From assembly GCF_000715075.1 (NCBI RefSeq), contig NC_134096.1:115690698-115754697 (forward strand): 64,000 nt of DNA. Reading direction: 5' to 3'. Shown here piece after piece: positions 1-11,717 of the stretch. The notes below the pieces were generated by a model. It was not told the DNA's origin, did not search any database, and was given only the letters and a program-made list of their open reading frames with translations. The DNA comes from Nicotiana tabacum (lineage: Eukaryota > Streptophyta > Magnoliopsida > Solanales > Solanaceae). How positions within the stretch are numbered: the stretch's first letter is position 1; each line of letters starts with the position of its first letter. The position numbers were made by a program, and so were the translations under genes.

Positions 1-1738
1 GGCTTAAGTTGTTCTTTGGAGCTTATTGAATCACAGGTTTGTTACTGTTTATCCCCTGATGCTACTTGTACATAAACTGAGTTTGTTGATTAGGGAGGGC
101 TTGAGGGGGATTGCTTGCAGGTATAATAGACACATTTACTTGGTTCCTTAACAACTGGACATGCTATAGTTTTATGGTATCTGTCTGTCTTGTTCGTGTA
201 GCTGATTGAACTAAAGTGTTAAAGATGAAATACCAAATAAACTGCAGGTGGGTGGAAGAATGTAAACTGTGACAATTTCTAACTCTTCCGTGTGATCTAA
301 TTCTCTATTGAAGTTGTTATTAATTATGGTAGTGCATAAGATTTTGATAACTTTTCAAGCTTGTTTGGCAGTAATGGACTTCATTCTGTTGCACGCTTAC
401 CGTATCTTCCATGTATAGGGAGCACATAAGCACAAAGTTTTCATGATGTTGCTTCTGTGAAGATACGAAGAGGGATCATCATGCTCTTATTTGGTGACAG
501 TGGAAAAATTTGGTAGTTTCATTGATAAGAAAAGACGTGCAAAAGTTTGGTGATACTTAGAAATGAATATTATTTTCCTCACTAGCCTCATGTAAATTCT
601 ATGAATGTGGTTAGATGTCTGAAAACATAGGGAGGTGTTGTGGAAGATAGCATGTGTTATGTTTTGGGAGCATTTTTCTCCGCATGATTAATAGTGGGTG
701 AATGGACTATGGAACAAACATTAAGAAGCAGGGACTTGAAAAATTCTTAGCTTTTCCTGCCCATTTGTTTTGTTTAATATCTCTTATTTTGGCTGGAAGT
801 AAGTTCAATCGTTGTGTTTATTTTCTTAAGAGGATGAGTGAGTAAGGAAGTTTGTGTTTGCCTTTTGTTTGGTAGTGAGTCGGCTCTGCAGTTTCAAGTT
901 CTACGTGAAGAATATTGTGGCAAGAAACTTAAATTTGACCAACGGCTAATGAATTGCATAATTGGAACTTGCATCTTCTTTATGGGGTCTCACTTCTTTC
1001 AGTTGCAATCCTTACATAATTCTACTGTGTGTTCTTTTCATTTGAAAAATAATGGTAAGTTGTCAATCATGGAATCCTTTTAAGTGGAAGATTAGCATGT
1101 ATACTTTTGCTATACTGCTGAAGCAGTTAGTTTTGATAAAATTACCAATAGAGAAAGTTTCACTTTTATCAGAAGTTGAGTTTTACTTGCTTGGTGAACA
1201 ATTTCTTGCCCTTTTCTATCTTTTTCTCTTTTACTTCTCCAAGTCTTATGTTCAATCTTATCATGCTTCTCTGTGTCTTAGCTCTCCTAACTTTGTTCAA
1301 ATGCTCGTCATTGTTATACTTATTGTATTTTATGTTATATGTATTAGGGACTTGAACGTGGAAGAGTACTGGCAAATTTTGCTTGTTCTACACCTGGAGA
1401 AGATAAAGGAAACTTGTCAAATGCATCTGCAGAATATAACTTTAAGGTTCTTACATCTTTTCCGTATTGCAAGACAACTTAGAGTCGCTAGATATCATTA
1501 TCTTAATGCAATTTTGACCTTACAATTTGAGCGCTCTCTTATTGAGAAATAACAGTTATCTTGCTGTCAGTTGCTGATGCATCAATGATTTTTAATGTAT
1601 TGGTGGTCTCAAGTATCACATTGTATAACAACCTTTCTACTGTGAACTGCCAAAGCATATTTGCTGTTGCTCCATTATTTCTTTAAAAGAAAACTGAAGG
1701 ATACCCCTACTGTATCATTGTTTCTCCTTTTAATGTAG
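1..1738 (+). other. Gene-remnant region, exon-like pieces without identity
   Basis: No intact gene. Short open stretches bounded by plausible splice sites occur, for example one ending at a CAG|GT near position 36 and one around 1349-1450 that reads ERGRVLANFACSTPGED in one frame. The region lies directly upstream of two better-recognised exons on the same strand, so these may be earlier exons of the same dead gene, but I cannot name them. The rest is AT-rich intron-like sequence. Confidence 0.3.
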
Positions 1739-2119
1739 ATCTTAGAATTAGGTAATCAGCTTGAGAAGAGCAACATGAATTTGAAGTCATTGCAAGATCT
1801 CGAGAGTACTTTCAACAGGTATTTTCCAAAATAGACTCTGCATAGCTCTCTGTACTCTCTCGTATCTAACGTTGGTGCATTTAATTTTACGGTATGATCA
1901 GGTTTGAGGCTACATAGGAGTTTGAAGATGCATGTTCTGGTCTTAAGATAGTTGAATTTGAGGGGAACTGCATCAGATTATCTTTGACAACTTCTATGCC
2001 AAACTTAGAAAGCTTGCTGCAGTACCAAAAGATTGTTGATGGTGTTGAACCACCAGAGCAAGAATCATGAGTTGTTAATTGAACTGATGGATGGAACCAT
2101 GGAGCTAAAACATGTTGAG
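1739..2119 (+). pseudogene. Two exons resembling the C-terminal region of kinetochore protein KNL1 (Spc7-like), broken
   Basis: Exon A (1739-1818) follows an acceptor TGTAG and ends at CAG|GT; it reads as a Leu/Glu/Lys-rich coiled-coil end (QLEKSNMNLKSLQDLESTF). Exon B (1902-2119) follows ATCAG and ends GAG|GT. Splicing A to B keeps the frame through FEAT, then hits a TAG at 1915-1917, followed by EFEDACSGLKIVEFEGNCIR and a run ending in PPEQES. A one-base shift near 2068 is then needed to recover HELLIELMDGTMELKHVE. The DACSGLKIVE and HELLIE..DGTMELK blocks recall plant KNL1 C-terminal sequence; that match is from memory and was not searched. The stop and the frameshift make it a pseudogene. 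It could instead be an unknown coiled-coil protein. Confidence 0.45.
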
Positions 2120-3378
2120 GTATAGTTTATCAGCACTATGTGACATAAAAATTATGAGTAACTCATTTTTCTTTCCACTGACAAGATGATGTTTCAAAAG
2201 AGTACAAAGTGGCATAACTTTATACGTATGAAATGCTAGCATGTCACAGAAAACAAATCTAAAAATACATTTAACTTTCTCCGGACAGGACGTTGGCTCA
2301 AAATGGATTTATTAACCTTCTTCATATCTGCCACAAATTAGAATACTTGTCCACTTTTTGATACATGGGCTACATACATTCTGTAGCAACTAGCAAACAG
2401 TCAAAAGCCTAAATATGCCTGGTGTTGAAGTATCGAAACACCTTAGGCTAAGACAATTGGATTTGTTCTTACGAAGAGTATGTTAGATGAGATACAACAA
2501 GCCATATGCAGAAATTGAAAACTCGATCATTCCGTGTTATCCATTTTATTTGAGTGCTTAAAAGAATGGGAGGGTTTATAAGTCATATAATCTGTTGATA
2601 TCATCAAGATAATTTAACATAGTTTGTTTACTTAGTTTTTAAGTTATCAAATCATATTGGTTATAAAATATATTATAGAACTTAACCACAAAATTCATAA
2701 AATCCTTGAGTTACCCCTACACAAGTTAAAATATTTCAAGTCTACAACCGAAATTCCTCGAGAAGAAAACCAAGACTTAAGAGGCAGGCTTTTCAGCTAG
2801 CCGTTACCTCTGGAGTTTTGGGTTGTAGGACTCCATAACCAGTTTTCACATACAGACAGAGACTTATGACAGAACACTGACCTATAAACAAAACAAATGG
2901 GTACTAGTAACTAGCGTACAGAAGACTCTTCCAATTCTAAATTCAAGGAGTACAAGGGCAAAACTGAAAAAGAAAGAATTAAAGATAAAAGAGAAAGCTG
3001 ATGCGTACTGTTTCAAATTATCTGTGCCTTAATTGACTTTAATCACAAATTAATTGAAATGGAAAAGCCATTGGAATGCAGTGCTGTCTCCTTTATAACC
3101 ATTTAGAGGACTAAGATGTTACTATTACATGAAAACGAAGGTCATTGGAAACTTGTACGACGCATGGTTAGATGTGCAAAGTTAACATGCCCCCTCCTGC
3201 CCTCTGCATGTGAAGCATTTAGCCATCTGTACAAAATCTTTATTTCTTGAACATGATATACCCCTTTTGTCCTAATCCTCATTCTGACCCCATTAAAATG
3301 GCCCCCACATTTATGATTCGTGTTTTTATTTTTATTTTTTTGTTCATAATACTATAGAATATGCCTCTTCCAATTCCC
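2120..3378. other. Intergenic, no gene seen
   Basis: AT-rich sequence without a supported ORF or a recognised repeat. The last few hundred bases are the likely upstream regulatory region of the AGP gene. Confidence 0.6.
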
Positions 3379-3384
3379 TATAAG
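3379..3384 (+). promoter_or_regulatory. TATA box of the AGP gene
   Basis: TATAAG in the context CCCTATAAGTG, 63 bases before the ATG at 3447. A pyrimidine-rich stretch follows (TTTCCCCTACACTCTCC), where plant transcription starts often fall. Position and context fit a core promoter; no expression evidence is available. Confidence 0.55.
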
Positions 3385-3446
3385 TGTAATCCATTTCCCC
3401 TACACTCTCCTACTCAGAACTCAGTTCACAAAGACCATTTGGCAAA

Positions 3447-4641
3447 ATGGCTGCCTTTGGAGTCATTCTAGTTTTAGTACTTAGCTCATTTACAGTTCTT
3501 GGCCAAAATGAAGGCATTGTAACTTCAGAACTAGCTCCTCATTCCCTTGTTAGCTTCCCACCTGTTGAAACCCCTAAGCCTCATAATGGTGGCCATCACC
3601 ACCACCGCCACCACAACCACAAGCACTCCCAAGCCCCAGCTTCTTCTCCTTCTCACTCTTCACCAACACCCTCATCACCACCAGTCAAACCACCGTCTCC
3701 GCCTGTTAAACCGCTAACTCCACCTGCTCATTCTCCTAGTAAACCACCAACTCCGCCTGCTCATCCACCAGTTAAACCACCATCTCCTCTTCCAACCAGG
3801 AAGTTTGTTGGTGTAAGAGGAGTTGTTTACTGCAAATCTTGCAAGTACAGGGGGGTTGACACTCTCTTGGGAGCTTCTCCAATTCAGGGTCCCTTCTCTT
3901 TTTAACTATTCTTTTTTTTTTCATTGTATATGACACTTTATTTTATATGTGCTGTAAACGATATATAGTTTTCCCTTATTTTTTATATGAACTTGTTTGA
4001 GTGTACATAAAATTTAAAAATAAAATATTTTAAAAAGGATATTAGTACCACATAAAATGAAACAAATATGTTATAATACTACTATTCATTTAACTTTTGA
4101 ACCTACCATTTTATCTTAACGACATCTTCTAGTAAAAAAAATGTCATCACATTATTGAATCACAAGTCGTAGCAGTATTTCAGTTTGTCTTTTTCAAATT
4201 TAATGGCTTGGTCTAACTCCGTCATGAGAAATGAAACAAAAAGAGCAAATGAGGACCATTTTAATTTTTCCTTATTCTAAAAGTAAACCATCTTTTTATG
4301 GTGCAGGAGCTGTGGTGAAGCTGGCATGCAACAACACAAAGTACCACCTAACAGCCCTAGGCACAACAGACAAGAATGGTTACTTCTTCATCCAACCAAA
4401 GTGGTTGACCACAGCAGGTTACCATAAGTGCAAGGTGTTCTTAGCAAAATCACCAAAACCAGAGTGCAGTGTCCCAACAAATTTCCACAATGGACAAGCT
4501 GGAGCCATGTTGAACCCTGCACCACTGCCACCACCAGCTCCAATGACATCAAAGCCAGTTGATTCTGAGACTGGGGTTAAGCTCTTTAATGTGGGGCCTT
4601 TTGCTTTTGAGCCCTCAAAGAATCTGCCGTGCAAGCAGTAG
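3447..4641 (+). CDS. Non-classical arabinogalactan protein, AGP31-like, with His-rich, Pro-rich and PAC domains (2 exons: 3447-3888, 4307-4641)
   Basis: A secreted cell-wall glycoprotein of 258 residues once spliced. Exon 1 ends CAG G|GT at 3888 and exon 2 begins after TGCAG at 4307; the joined codon gives Gly148 and keeps the frame. Residues 1-19 form a hydrophobic signal peptide. Residues 48-60 are His-rich (GGHHHHRHHNHKH). Residues 63-117 are Pro-rich with SPP, TPP and VKPP motifs, the usual sites of hydroxyproline O-glycosylation. Residues about 119-258 are the PAC/Ole e 1-like domain with six cysteines (129, 132, 155, 189, 201, 256), the number typical of the family; N156-N-T is an N-glycosylation sequon. 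The domain order matches AGP31 of Arabidopsis and the solanaceous stylar PAC-domain proteins, so a role in cell-wall structure, binding pectic or galactan polymers, is inferred. Both exons are open and intact, and this is the only such gene in the window. Confidence 0.93.
3889..4306 (+). other. Intron of the AGP gene
   Basis: A 418-base AT-rich phase-1 intron, donor GTCCCT and acceptor TTTATGGTGCAG. Reading straight through exon 1 gives a false stop at 3903-3905, which shows that splicing is needed. Confidence 0.9.
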
Positions 4642-7152
4642 TGAGATACTGTGTTGAGTGTTCATTATCTAAGCCAGTATTTTGATTGTTTGGGAACTGG
4701 GAAAGTGATAAGCTATAGTAGTACTAGAATGTTGGGAACTGGGGACTGTGTTTTGAGACTTTCAATTCTTGTTGTTACTTTTGCTTTTCTTGTTTTTGTG
4801 AATTTTATTTTTTAATGATGATGTAGTAGTGTTAGGCTGTTTGCTTTGATGGTGGTTTGGTCTGTCATCTCTGGCTTGGTTGGTTTTATGATACAATTAA
4901 CATTGAACAAATAATATTAGGAGTATTTAACTTAGCATTTCTTTAAAAAGAAAATATTCCTCCTACACATAGGAGCAGACACAGCATGATGCGACTTTTA
5001 ATGCGTGTAAGATCTGATGTTTAAGGCTTTTTACCTTTATGCCTAAGCATTAGTTTCCAGAAACATGTCGCCATATTTTGCAACAAAATAAAGAAAAAGG
5101 GCAAAAACAATAAGTGAAAATCAAAAGCGGTGTAAAAAGTAATCTTGAGCTGTAACCTCTGCATGACCAACATCGCTGCAGGTTTTAACACAATTTTGTA
5201 AATCTTTGGAAAAAGTTACATGTACATATCCTTCACCTTATTCGATAAAATTAGATGACCACCTTCACATTGATTTGATCATTGAGATTCAATAATCAGG
5301 AGGAGAATTTATTCTTTAACGTACGTCTACTGTCGTGATTATCAAATGACGATTTTTATTGTAAAGTTGGTTAAATGAAGAAAGAAAATGTAAGTAGCAG
5401 TAAAAATGGATAACACACTTTGTTTTCTCTGAAACGGATAACACTTCATTGTTTGTTTATTACAGTCAATCCTCCAAGTAATAAAAGTATCGCCATAACG
5501 GAAATTTATGCATGGTTTAATAACGCAAAGTATATAGTTAAGGGGTTATACGATTTTGAACAAAAGCATTTATGAGTCTTCCCTCAGATTATATGCGAGA
5601 TTAATATATACAGATGGGCTTAATAGCTTGGCCATTTTGAAACGTTTGAGCAAAGAGAGGGGGGAGCTTAGTGATGTTTAGATGGCGCTTTCGAAATTTA
5701 AGATTTTTAGAACAAATGTGCACCATCAAGGAAAGAAAAAAAGAGTATAAAGCGGGAATCATTTCGGTTTCTTTGCATAAATAACTTTGTATTCATTCTT
5801 GTGTGTAAAGAATGAGTCAACTAATAATAGATCAATCATAAAAAGTAGATACATAAAATACCTAGCGAAAAAAATGGGTTCACATGTCCCACAAAAAATC
5901 CAATAAATCCGCTCCTGTTTCGAGCTCGAAAGTTTTAATACTATTTTAAGAAATTTCATATTTTGAAAATAGTTATTCTTAAAACTATGACTTCCCTACT
6001 TTCTTTATGACTTTTCCCTTGGGCTTCTTTTCTTTTTAAAATTTTAATCCTCTATAAATAATACAGTATGTCAGTAGTAAGAAATTTCTTTATGCTTATT
6101 CAAAATGAAAATTGACAAGTTTGGACCGACGGACTGTGAATAAAGTGTGGTTTCACGGTATGCCATCTGGGGAAAAAATTGAAGTCCCATCAACATCAAG
6201 TTCCTAGTTTAATAATTACTACATTTGTGATGCCTTGTACGCAGTTTGCATATGAATGGTCACATGTGAAGTTTAATGAGAGATGCATGTGATCCTGTGC
6301 TTGCGGTTCTACAATCCTTAATCCCGTGGCTTCTTAATTCTGTTTGAATTGTGACTCCCATATTAATATAAGGTTAATTAATACTCTTTACTCTTTAGAA
6401 CAGTGTATTTATCCGACTCCAATGTGAAGAGCCACTAAAAAAGCGTGAAAAATACATCTAATGATATCATTAGTGCAACAGTGATAAGTTATGTGTTTAA
6501 GATTTTGATGATTTGTCAAACTTTATTGAGGAACTAGATAGAAATCTAAATACAATTAGTTTAGTTTATTTGCGCATGTTGAACATGCTAAGTTATTTGG
6601 TCAAACTCTCGAGAAACCAGAAAAAGGGAACAGATAGGATCTGTTCCTTCAACTGTCGTACAATCAACTCTAAAGTTGTAAAAGATATTTCACAGTATCG
6701 ACTGACAGTAGTGTAGCGGCACATCCGCTGCTGCTAGAGGCCAAACCAAAAGCTGAAATGTCTCTATTTCTTCACACATGCTCTCTCATATAAAAATAAC
6801 ATTATACAAGGGTTGACCTAACACTTGAGAATCTGAAAAACCCTATCATTTAAGTGCCAGCCCCCATTGTTTTCTCCAGGTGCACTCAAGAACAAAGCTG
6901 CTACAAATCAAGGACCAGATCCCAACACTGAAGATGTCTTGAGTCCTTAAGTTTGTTGTGCCTTTATCTTTTGTTCTTTACTTTTATTCCTACACAACTT
7001 TTTTGAAGTATTTCATAGGACAACTTTTAACCATTATTGTTTTGGTTGTTTGACTAGAGTTAATCAAGAGTGTTGCTTTGTAATAGATTTATTGCAAAAG
7101 TCTTACAATACAGTTATTGTAAGGGGTGGGGGATTAATAGTTTAATTCTTAG
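4642..7152. other. Intergenic, 3' flank of the AGP gene
   Basis: The first 300 bases are T-rich and look like a 3' untranslated region, with an AATAAT-type polyadenylation candidate near 4909. The remainder is AT-rich without a supported ORF; the short ORFs near 5759-5959 (-) and 6513-6716 (+) have no recognisable content. Confidence 0.55.
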
Positions 7153-7160
7153 ATTGTAAT

Positions 7161-7347
7161 CAGTGGCGGATCTAGAGTGTTGTTACTGGGTTCCCGGGAA
7201 CCCAGTAACTTTTGCATAGACGCTATATTTCTATTAAGAAATCTACTAAATATTTATAAATATCTAACTGTGAACCCAGTTATTAATGTATATTAATTTG
7301 AAATTACGGTAGGAACCTATAAACTTCAAATCCTGTATCCGCCTCTG
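7161..7347. mobile_element. hAT-type MITE, 187 bp, with perfect 8-bp target duplication
   Basis: The ends are imperfect inverted repeats: CAGTGGCGGATCTAGAG on the left and, read on the other strand, CAGAGGCGGATACAGGA on the right. The 8 bases ATTGTAAT lie directly outside both ends (7153-7160 and 7348-7355), the target-duplication length of hAT elements. The interior has no coding capacity, so this is a non-autonomous copy. The GTGGCGGATC terminus is common in solanaceous genomes. Confidence 0.88.
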
Positions 7348-7355
7348 ATTGTAAT

Positions 7356-8749
7356 AGCTTGTAATATGAAGTTTGCTCAATTTTAGTGGAGTTGAAATCA
7401 TGCAGGGATATGTCGTGATTTTTAATCTCTTGAGCTAGGAATTTTTCACGTAAATATCGCATATTCTTTATTTACTGCTTGTTTACTTTGAGAACTGATA
7501 GAGAACCTGGTTATCTACTGTGGACTCTTAGTTTCTATCGAATAATGTCAACTATTGTCAATTAGATTTGAATTGTATACACTGATATAACGAGGAACTT
7601 TTTCAATCAATATACTATCTTTTAGTTGATCTGATAAAAATAATATTTGATACCATCACAGTATATAAGTTTACATCTTTTTAAGAAGTATCTTATATAG
7701 GATTAGAGGGAGTGGTAAGCTCACCTTTATTTTGAAGGTGCTATAAATTCTTCATTTCCATCAATGGGTTCCTTGAAAGAAAACACAATCAATGCGTTCC
7801 ACATTTTAGCCGTTTCAAAAGTTGGCAATTCTGTAGACCGTTGTGTAATACTACACTACAGTATTTATTCTCTTTTCAAATGAAAATGAATTGTGGTAGC
7901 TGTAACATGCTTATATTTCTACCATTCAAATTACCTAAAAAGAAGAAAGGACGAAAAGAAAATGATTAGGCCGTGCAATTATTGTCAGCATTTTTATAAG
8001 AGGAATAATTGAATTGTGGGGGTCTTTTCTACAACGTTCTCCTTGGTCATTTTTCCACATCCACAAACACAATTATCACCTTTGGTCAAATCTCATTATA
8101 ATTAAATCCAAGAGCTATTCTCCGTACAGTTATAACCTTGGATACTAAAGGGGTGAATTTTTTCTTTATTTGAAAAAAGTTCCAATGGCATCATGAAACA
8201 GTAGACCATGTTTGTGCAAAGGAATTATTACTGTCTGTAAATTATTCATTTGTTGAAACGAAGAAAGTGATTTAACTCTGTAATACTCAATAAGTGTCAT
8301 AAGATAAGGACCTTTCTTTTCCCATATTCAATTGTTTTAAGAACTTTTTCCTTATTCTGAAGCCCCAAACAAATAGTTTTTTTTTTTGGTTCAAAACAAA
8401 TAGGTTATTATCTATGGACTCAACTGGAAGACTGAAATAATAGGTAAAAAATATATAATACATTTGTACCTTTGAGGGAGGGTGGTCATTATTAAGATGT
8501 AGCCCAAATATGATTTTTCCGGTTCATTAGGCCTTTTCAAATCGTTGAAAGTGATGGACAAATGGGGTAAAGTTAAACAATAGTCATTTTTCGGATTTGA
8601 AATTTAAAAATAGCTACAATTCATAAGTCATTGAAGTTAGGTTTCAAAAACACTTTTCCCTAATCACATACTATTCTTCAACTGAGAATATCATAGAGAG
8701 AGCGAGCTTCAATAGAACTATTCATCCGAAAACAAATCAGTATATAATC
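7356..8749. other. Intergenic, AT-rich, with a small repeat fragment
   Basis: No gene. At about 8575-8650 a stretch with TTAAAAATAGCTAC and CATTGAAGTTAGG resembles the terminal part of the MITE at 57386-57801 (AAAAATAGCCAC). It is probably a decayed relative without its partner end. Confidence 0.4.
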
Positions 8750-9221
8750 GATTTTCGGGGATGTGCATGGTTAACCACTAATATGAGCTGTATTTACTCT
8801 TAACCTACTGTTTAAAATATATTTACTCTTTTAGTCACTGCTTTAATGAACTTTTACCCGGTCAGACGAAAATACTCTTGTGCTACAATAATTTCGCTGA
8901 AACTTTCGCTCAGTTTATTTACGTACAGAGTTTTGGAGAGAAACCCTCGCTCAAACCTTACGTGCTAAATAAACCTTCCCTCGTCCAAATTACCGAAGGT
9001 TTTCTCCTCCTATTTCAAACTAGAGAATTCAACTTCTCGTCCAAATTTTACCATAAAATTACAGTAAGTTCTAAAATTTCAGATATCTCTATAAGTTTTT
9101 GTGTGTTTGTGTGGATTTTTATTTGGTTGCTGGAGAATAAGATGCAAGAGATTTGATTTTTTTATTTTTCTTTTCTGGATTGCATTTTCATGGAGTAAAC
9201 AAAGTATAGAAGATAAAAAGT

Positions 9222-9624
9222 AGGGACATCGTGTCCTAAACTTCATAACTGTTGTGTAAATATTAAGGAGAAAGGGTCCTATATTTGCACCTTGTATTGA
9301 TAAAGTTTAGGACATCGTGTCCTTAACTTCATGACTGTTGTATAAATATTAAGGACAAAGTGTCCTCAATTAGCACCTTGTATTGATAAAGTTTAGGACA
9401 TCGTGTCCTTAACTTCATGACTGCTGTGTAAATATTAAGGATAAAGTGTCATGTATTTGCACCTTTTATTGATAAAGTTTAGGACATCGTGTCCTTAACT
9501 TCATGACTGTTGTGTAAATATTAAGGATAAAGTGTCCTGTATTTGCACCTTGTATTGATAAAGTTTAGGACATCGTGTCCTTAACTTCATGACTGATATG
9601 TAAATATTAAGGACAAAGTGTCCT
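9222..9624 (+). repeat. 43-bp tandem array 1 with palindromic core
   Basis: Ten 15-base cores begin at 9222, 9266, 9309, 9352, 9395, 9438, 9481, 9524, 9567 and 9610, a period of 43 (once 44). The cores alternate between AGGACATCGTGTCCT and AGGACAAAGTGTCCT-like forms, giving an 86-base higher-order repeat. Each has AGGAC/GTCCT arms around a five-base loop. The array ends just before the splice acceptor of the mudrA exon, so it lies in an intron or 5' leader. Confidence 0.92.
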
Positions 9625-9650
9625 GCATTTTTCCTTTTCTTGACTTGCAG

Positions 9651-10508
9651 GATAGATACAATATGTATTATTGTTGCTTTCAATGGAAGATGGACCGCAG
9701 ATTATAAGTATCTGGATCATCAAACAAAGCTTGTTCTAGTACCTAAGGCAATTCGATTTGAAGATTTCATCAACCAGGTCTTTGAAGTTATTGAATTGGA
9801 TAGAGACAAGTTTGAAGCAGTGATATGGTTTGATATCAACCTCGAAACAAGCAAGGGAATGCTTGTATCCAAAGATTTAGATCTTCACATATGTATAGAG
9901 TTACTAAAAAGTCATTCACTCTTCAAGGGCTATCGTTTCATTGTTGATGTTTCAGAAAGAGTTTTTGGCTCTACAAGCACCTTTGAATATGTCAACATAG
10001 AAACTCAACAAGACAATCAGGACAAATGCCAATAGATAATGGAGATAGATGTGGTTGAACCTGAAGCAATAATTGAATAAGTGCTTTAAACATTCAATTC
10101 TATTAAAATGGAAAGGACAAAGCATTATAGAGATTGACAACCAACAAGCATTGGGTATTCAAGTCTTAGAGAGTGCACCAGTAATTGAAGAAGTTACTGA
10201 AAAATCCTCTACTCAACTAACTAGACGAAGGTCAAAGTCGAAACAAAAAGAATTCCCAACTACAATATTGAGAGAAAATGTTTCGTTGGATGAAATAAAA
10301 GTGGGATCAATATTTAACAAAAAGAAGAGTATAATTAACTATTTTTCGAATATAGCAATTAAAGGACATTTTGAATTCAAGGTTGTTAGATCAAGTTCAA
10401 CAGGATATTCTTTGAAATGCAATGATAAAAATTGTGGGTGGTATGTGCGTGCTTTTAGAATTAAAGATTCAACACTATTCAAGATAGTAAAGGTTGAGAA
10501 AAATTATG
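9651..10508 (+). pseudogene. mudrA-like: MuDR-type transposase, N-terminal part only
   Basis: The exon opens after the acceptor TTGACTTGCAG. The first part (to 10032) reads FNGRWTADYKYLD and RFEDFINQVFEVIELD, the N-terminal region common in plant MULE transposases. A TAG at 10033-10035 and a +1 shift follow. The second part (about 10130-10508) contains SLDEIKVGSIFNKKKSIINY, GHFEFKVVRSSSTGYSLKC and CGWYVRAFRIKDS, matching the layout of the MuDR DNA-binding domain (GxxF.s...hxxxxxFxfkxxxS...Y..kC....CpWrlrA). The reading then stops at an inserted LTR end. No DDE domain or zinc knuckle is present. A complete protein of this family is several hundred residues longer, so this is a truncated, frame-broken copy. 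Confidence 0.85.
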
Positions 10509-11331
10509 TGTAACGACCCGACCGGTTGTTTTGAGCTCTAACGCGTCGTTCGGCGGTTTGAGACCTTGAGTAGCTTCACTTAAGATATTATGACTTGTAT
10601 GTGTGGTCGGAATTGAATTTCGGAAAGTTCGGGATTGCTTTGGAAAGAAAATTCTAATTTCAGAGGCTTTAAGTTGGAACAATTGACTAAGGTCTCACTT
10701 TTGAGTAAACAACCTCGGAATCGGGATTTGAAGATTCCAATAGGTTCGTGTGATGATTTCGGACTTGGGTGTATGTTCGGGTTAAGTACGAATCGACGAT
10801 CGAAACCTTTCTTTAAACTTTCAAACTTCCAAACTTCGACGAACGCATCTGAATCATATCAAAACATTCCGGAATGACGCCAAACTTTGCGTACAAGTCA
10901 TAAATCACAATACGAACCTATTCCAAGGCTTGGAATCCCAAACGGATATCGATAACACAAAAGTCCACTTCAAACCAAACATAAAAAATTTTAAAACCTT
11001 CAAAATGCCAACTTTCCACAATAAGCGCCCAAATGCTCTCGGATCACCCAATACTCAACCCAATAATACACCCAAGTCTGAAATTATCATACGAACCTAT
11101 TGGAACCTTCAAATCCCGATTCCGAGGTCATTTACTCAAAAGTCAAACCTTGGTTAACTCTTCCAACTTAAAGCTTCCGAATTGAGAATTTTCCTTCCAA
11201 AATAACTCCGAACTTTTCGAAATTCAATTCCGACCACATATACAAGTTCTAATACATGAAGTGAATCTACTCAAGGCCTCAAACCGCCGAACGACTAGCT
11301 AGAGTTCAAAACGACCGGTCGAGTCGTTACA
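10509..11331. mobile_element. Fold-back made of two opposed Gypsy LTR starts
   Basis: The left arm starts TGTAACGACCCGACCGGT at 10509 (+). The right arm has the same LTR start on the - strand at 11331 (TGTAACGACTCGACCGGTCG). About 270 bases of the left arm, including CCTCGGAATCGGGATTTGA and its surroundings, are mirrored in the right arm, so the DNA could fold into a large hairpin. Beyond 11331 a short internal piece of the same family follows on the - strand with polypurine tract and CGAGGACA motif (11332-11380), fading by about 11500. No matching target duplication was found. Confidence 0.8.
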
Positions 11332-11509
11332 TTCTTCCCCACTTAAACATATGTTTGTCCTCGAATGTGCCAAGAACTTCTCCGGAGTTGCTTTGAAATC
11401 ACTGCTCAACACCTTGTGCACCTACCCGTGCCACCACAACCCAGGTGAATACATTAGCTCGAGCCAGACGAAAGAAAAGAAATGCCTTGTAAATTATCAA
11501 ACCTTATCA

Positions 11510-11640
11510 TCAAGTACATAACTACTATCTGAAAGCTCAAGGAAGGACATTTTACTACTGATTTTTTGATTGTACAATTTATATGGATTCTTTCTTACAC
11601 CATTATCCGCAGCATAAATATCAGTTTGTCCCCCAAAAAA
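11510..11640 (-). pseudogene. Distal exon of the DUF1985/Ulp1-type MULE gene
   Basis: On the minus strand an open stretch reads GQTDIYAADNGVRKNPYKLY and then KMSFLELSDSSYVLDDKV before a stop. It lies beyond array 2, in line with the exons at 12364-12716. The Ulp1 catalytic domain (His, Asp, Cys) that normally follows is absent; the sequence runs into Gypsy debris. Assignment rests on position and on general resemblance to linker segments of these proteins. Confidence 0.45.
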
Positions 11641-11717
11641 TTAAAATAATATCAAAGTTAGAAAGCTTATAAGTTAGTCCTCAATTCCTATTTAGTAGTG
11701 CATAAGTTCAAAAATTA

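Noticed and set aside
1052..1552. 166-codon ORF, Leu/Phe-rich
   Set aside because: AT-rich intron-like sequence with hydrophobic low-complexity reading; an exon-like piece inside reads better in another frame.
9222..9624. CRISPR-like look of the palindromic arrays
   Set aside because: Plant nuclear DNA, linkers are themselves repeats and not unique spacers, no cas genes.
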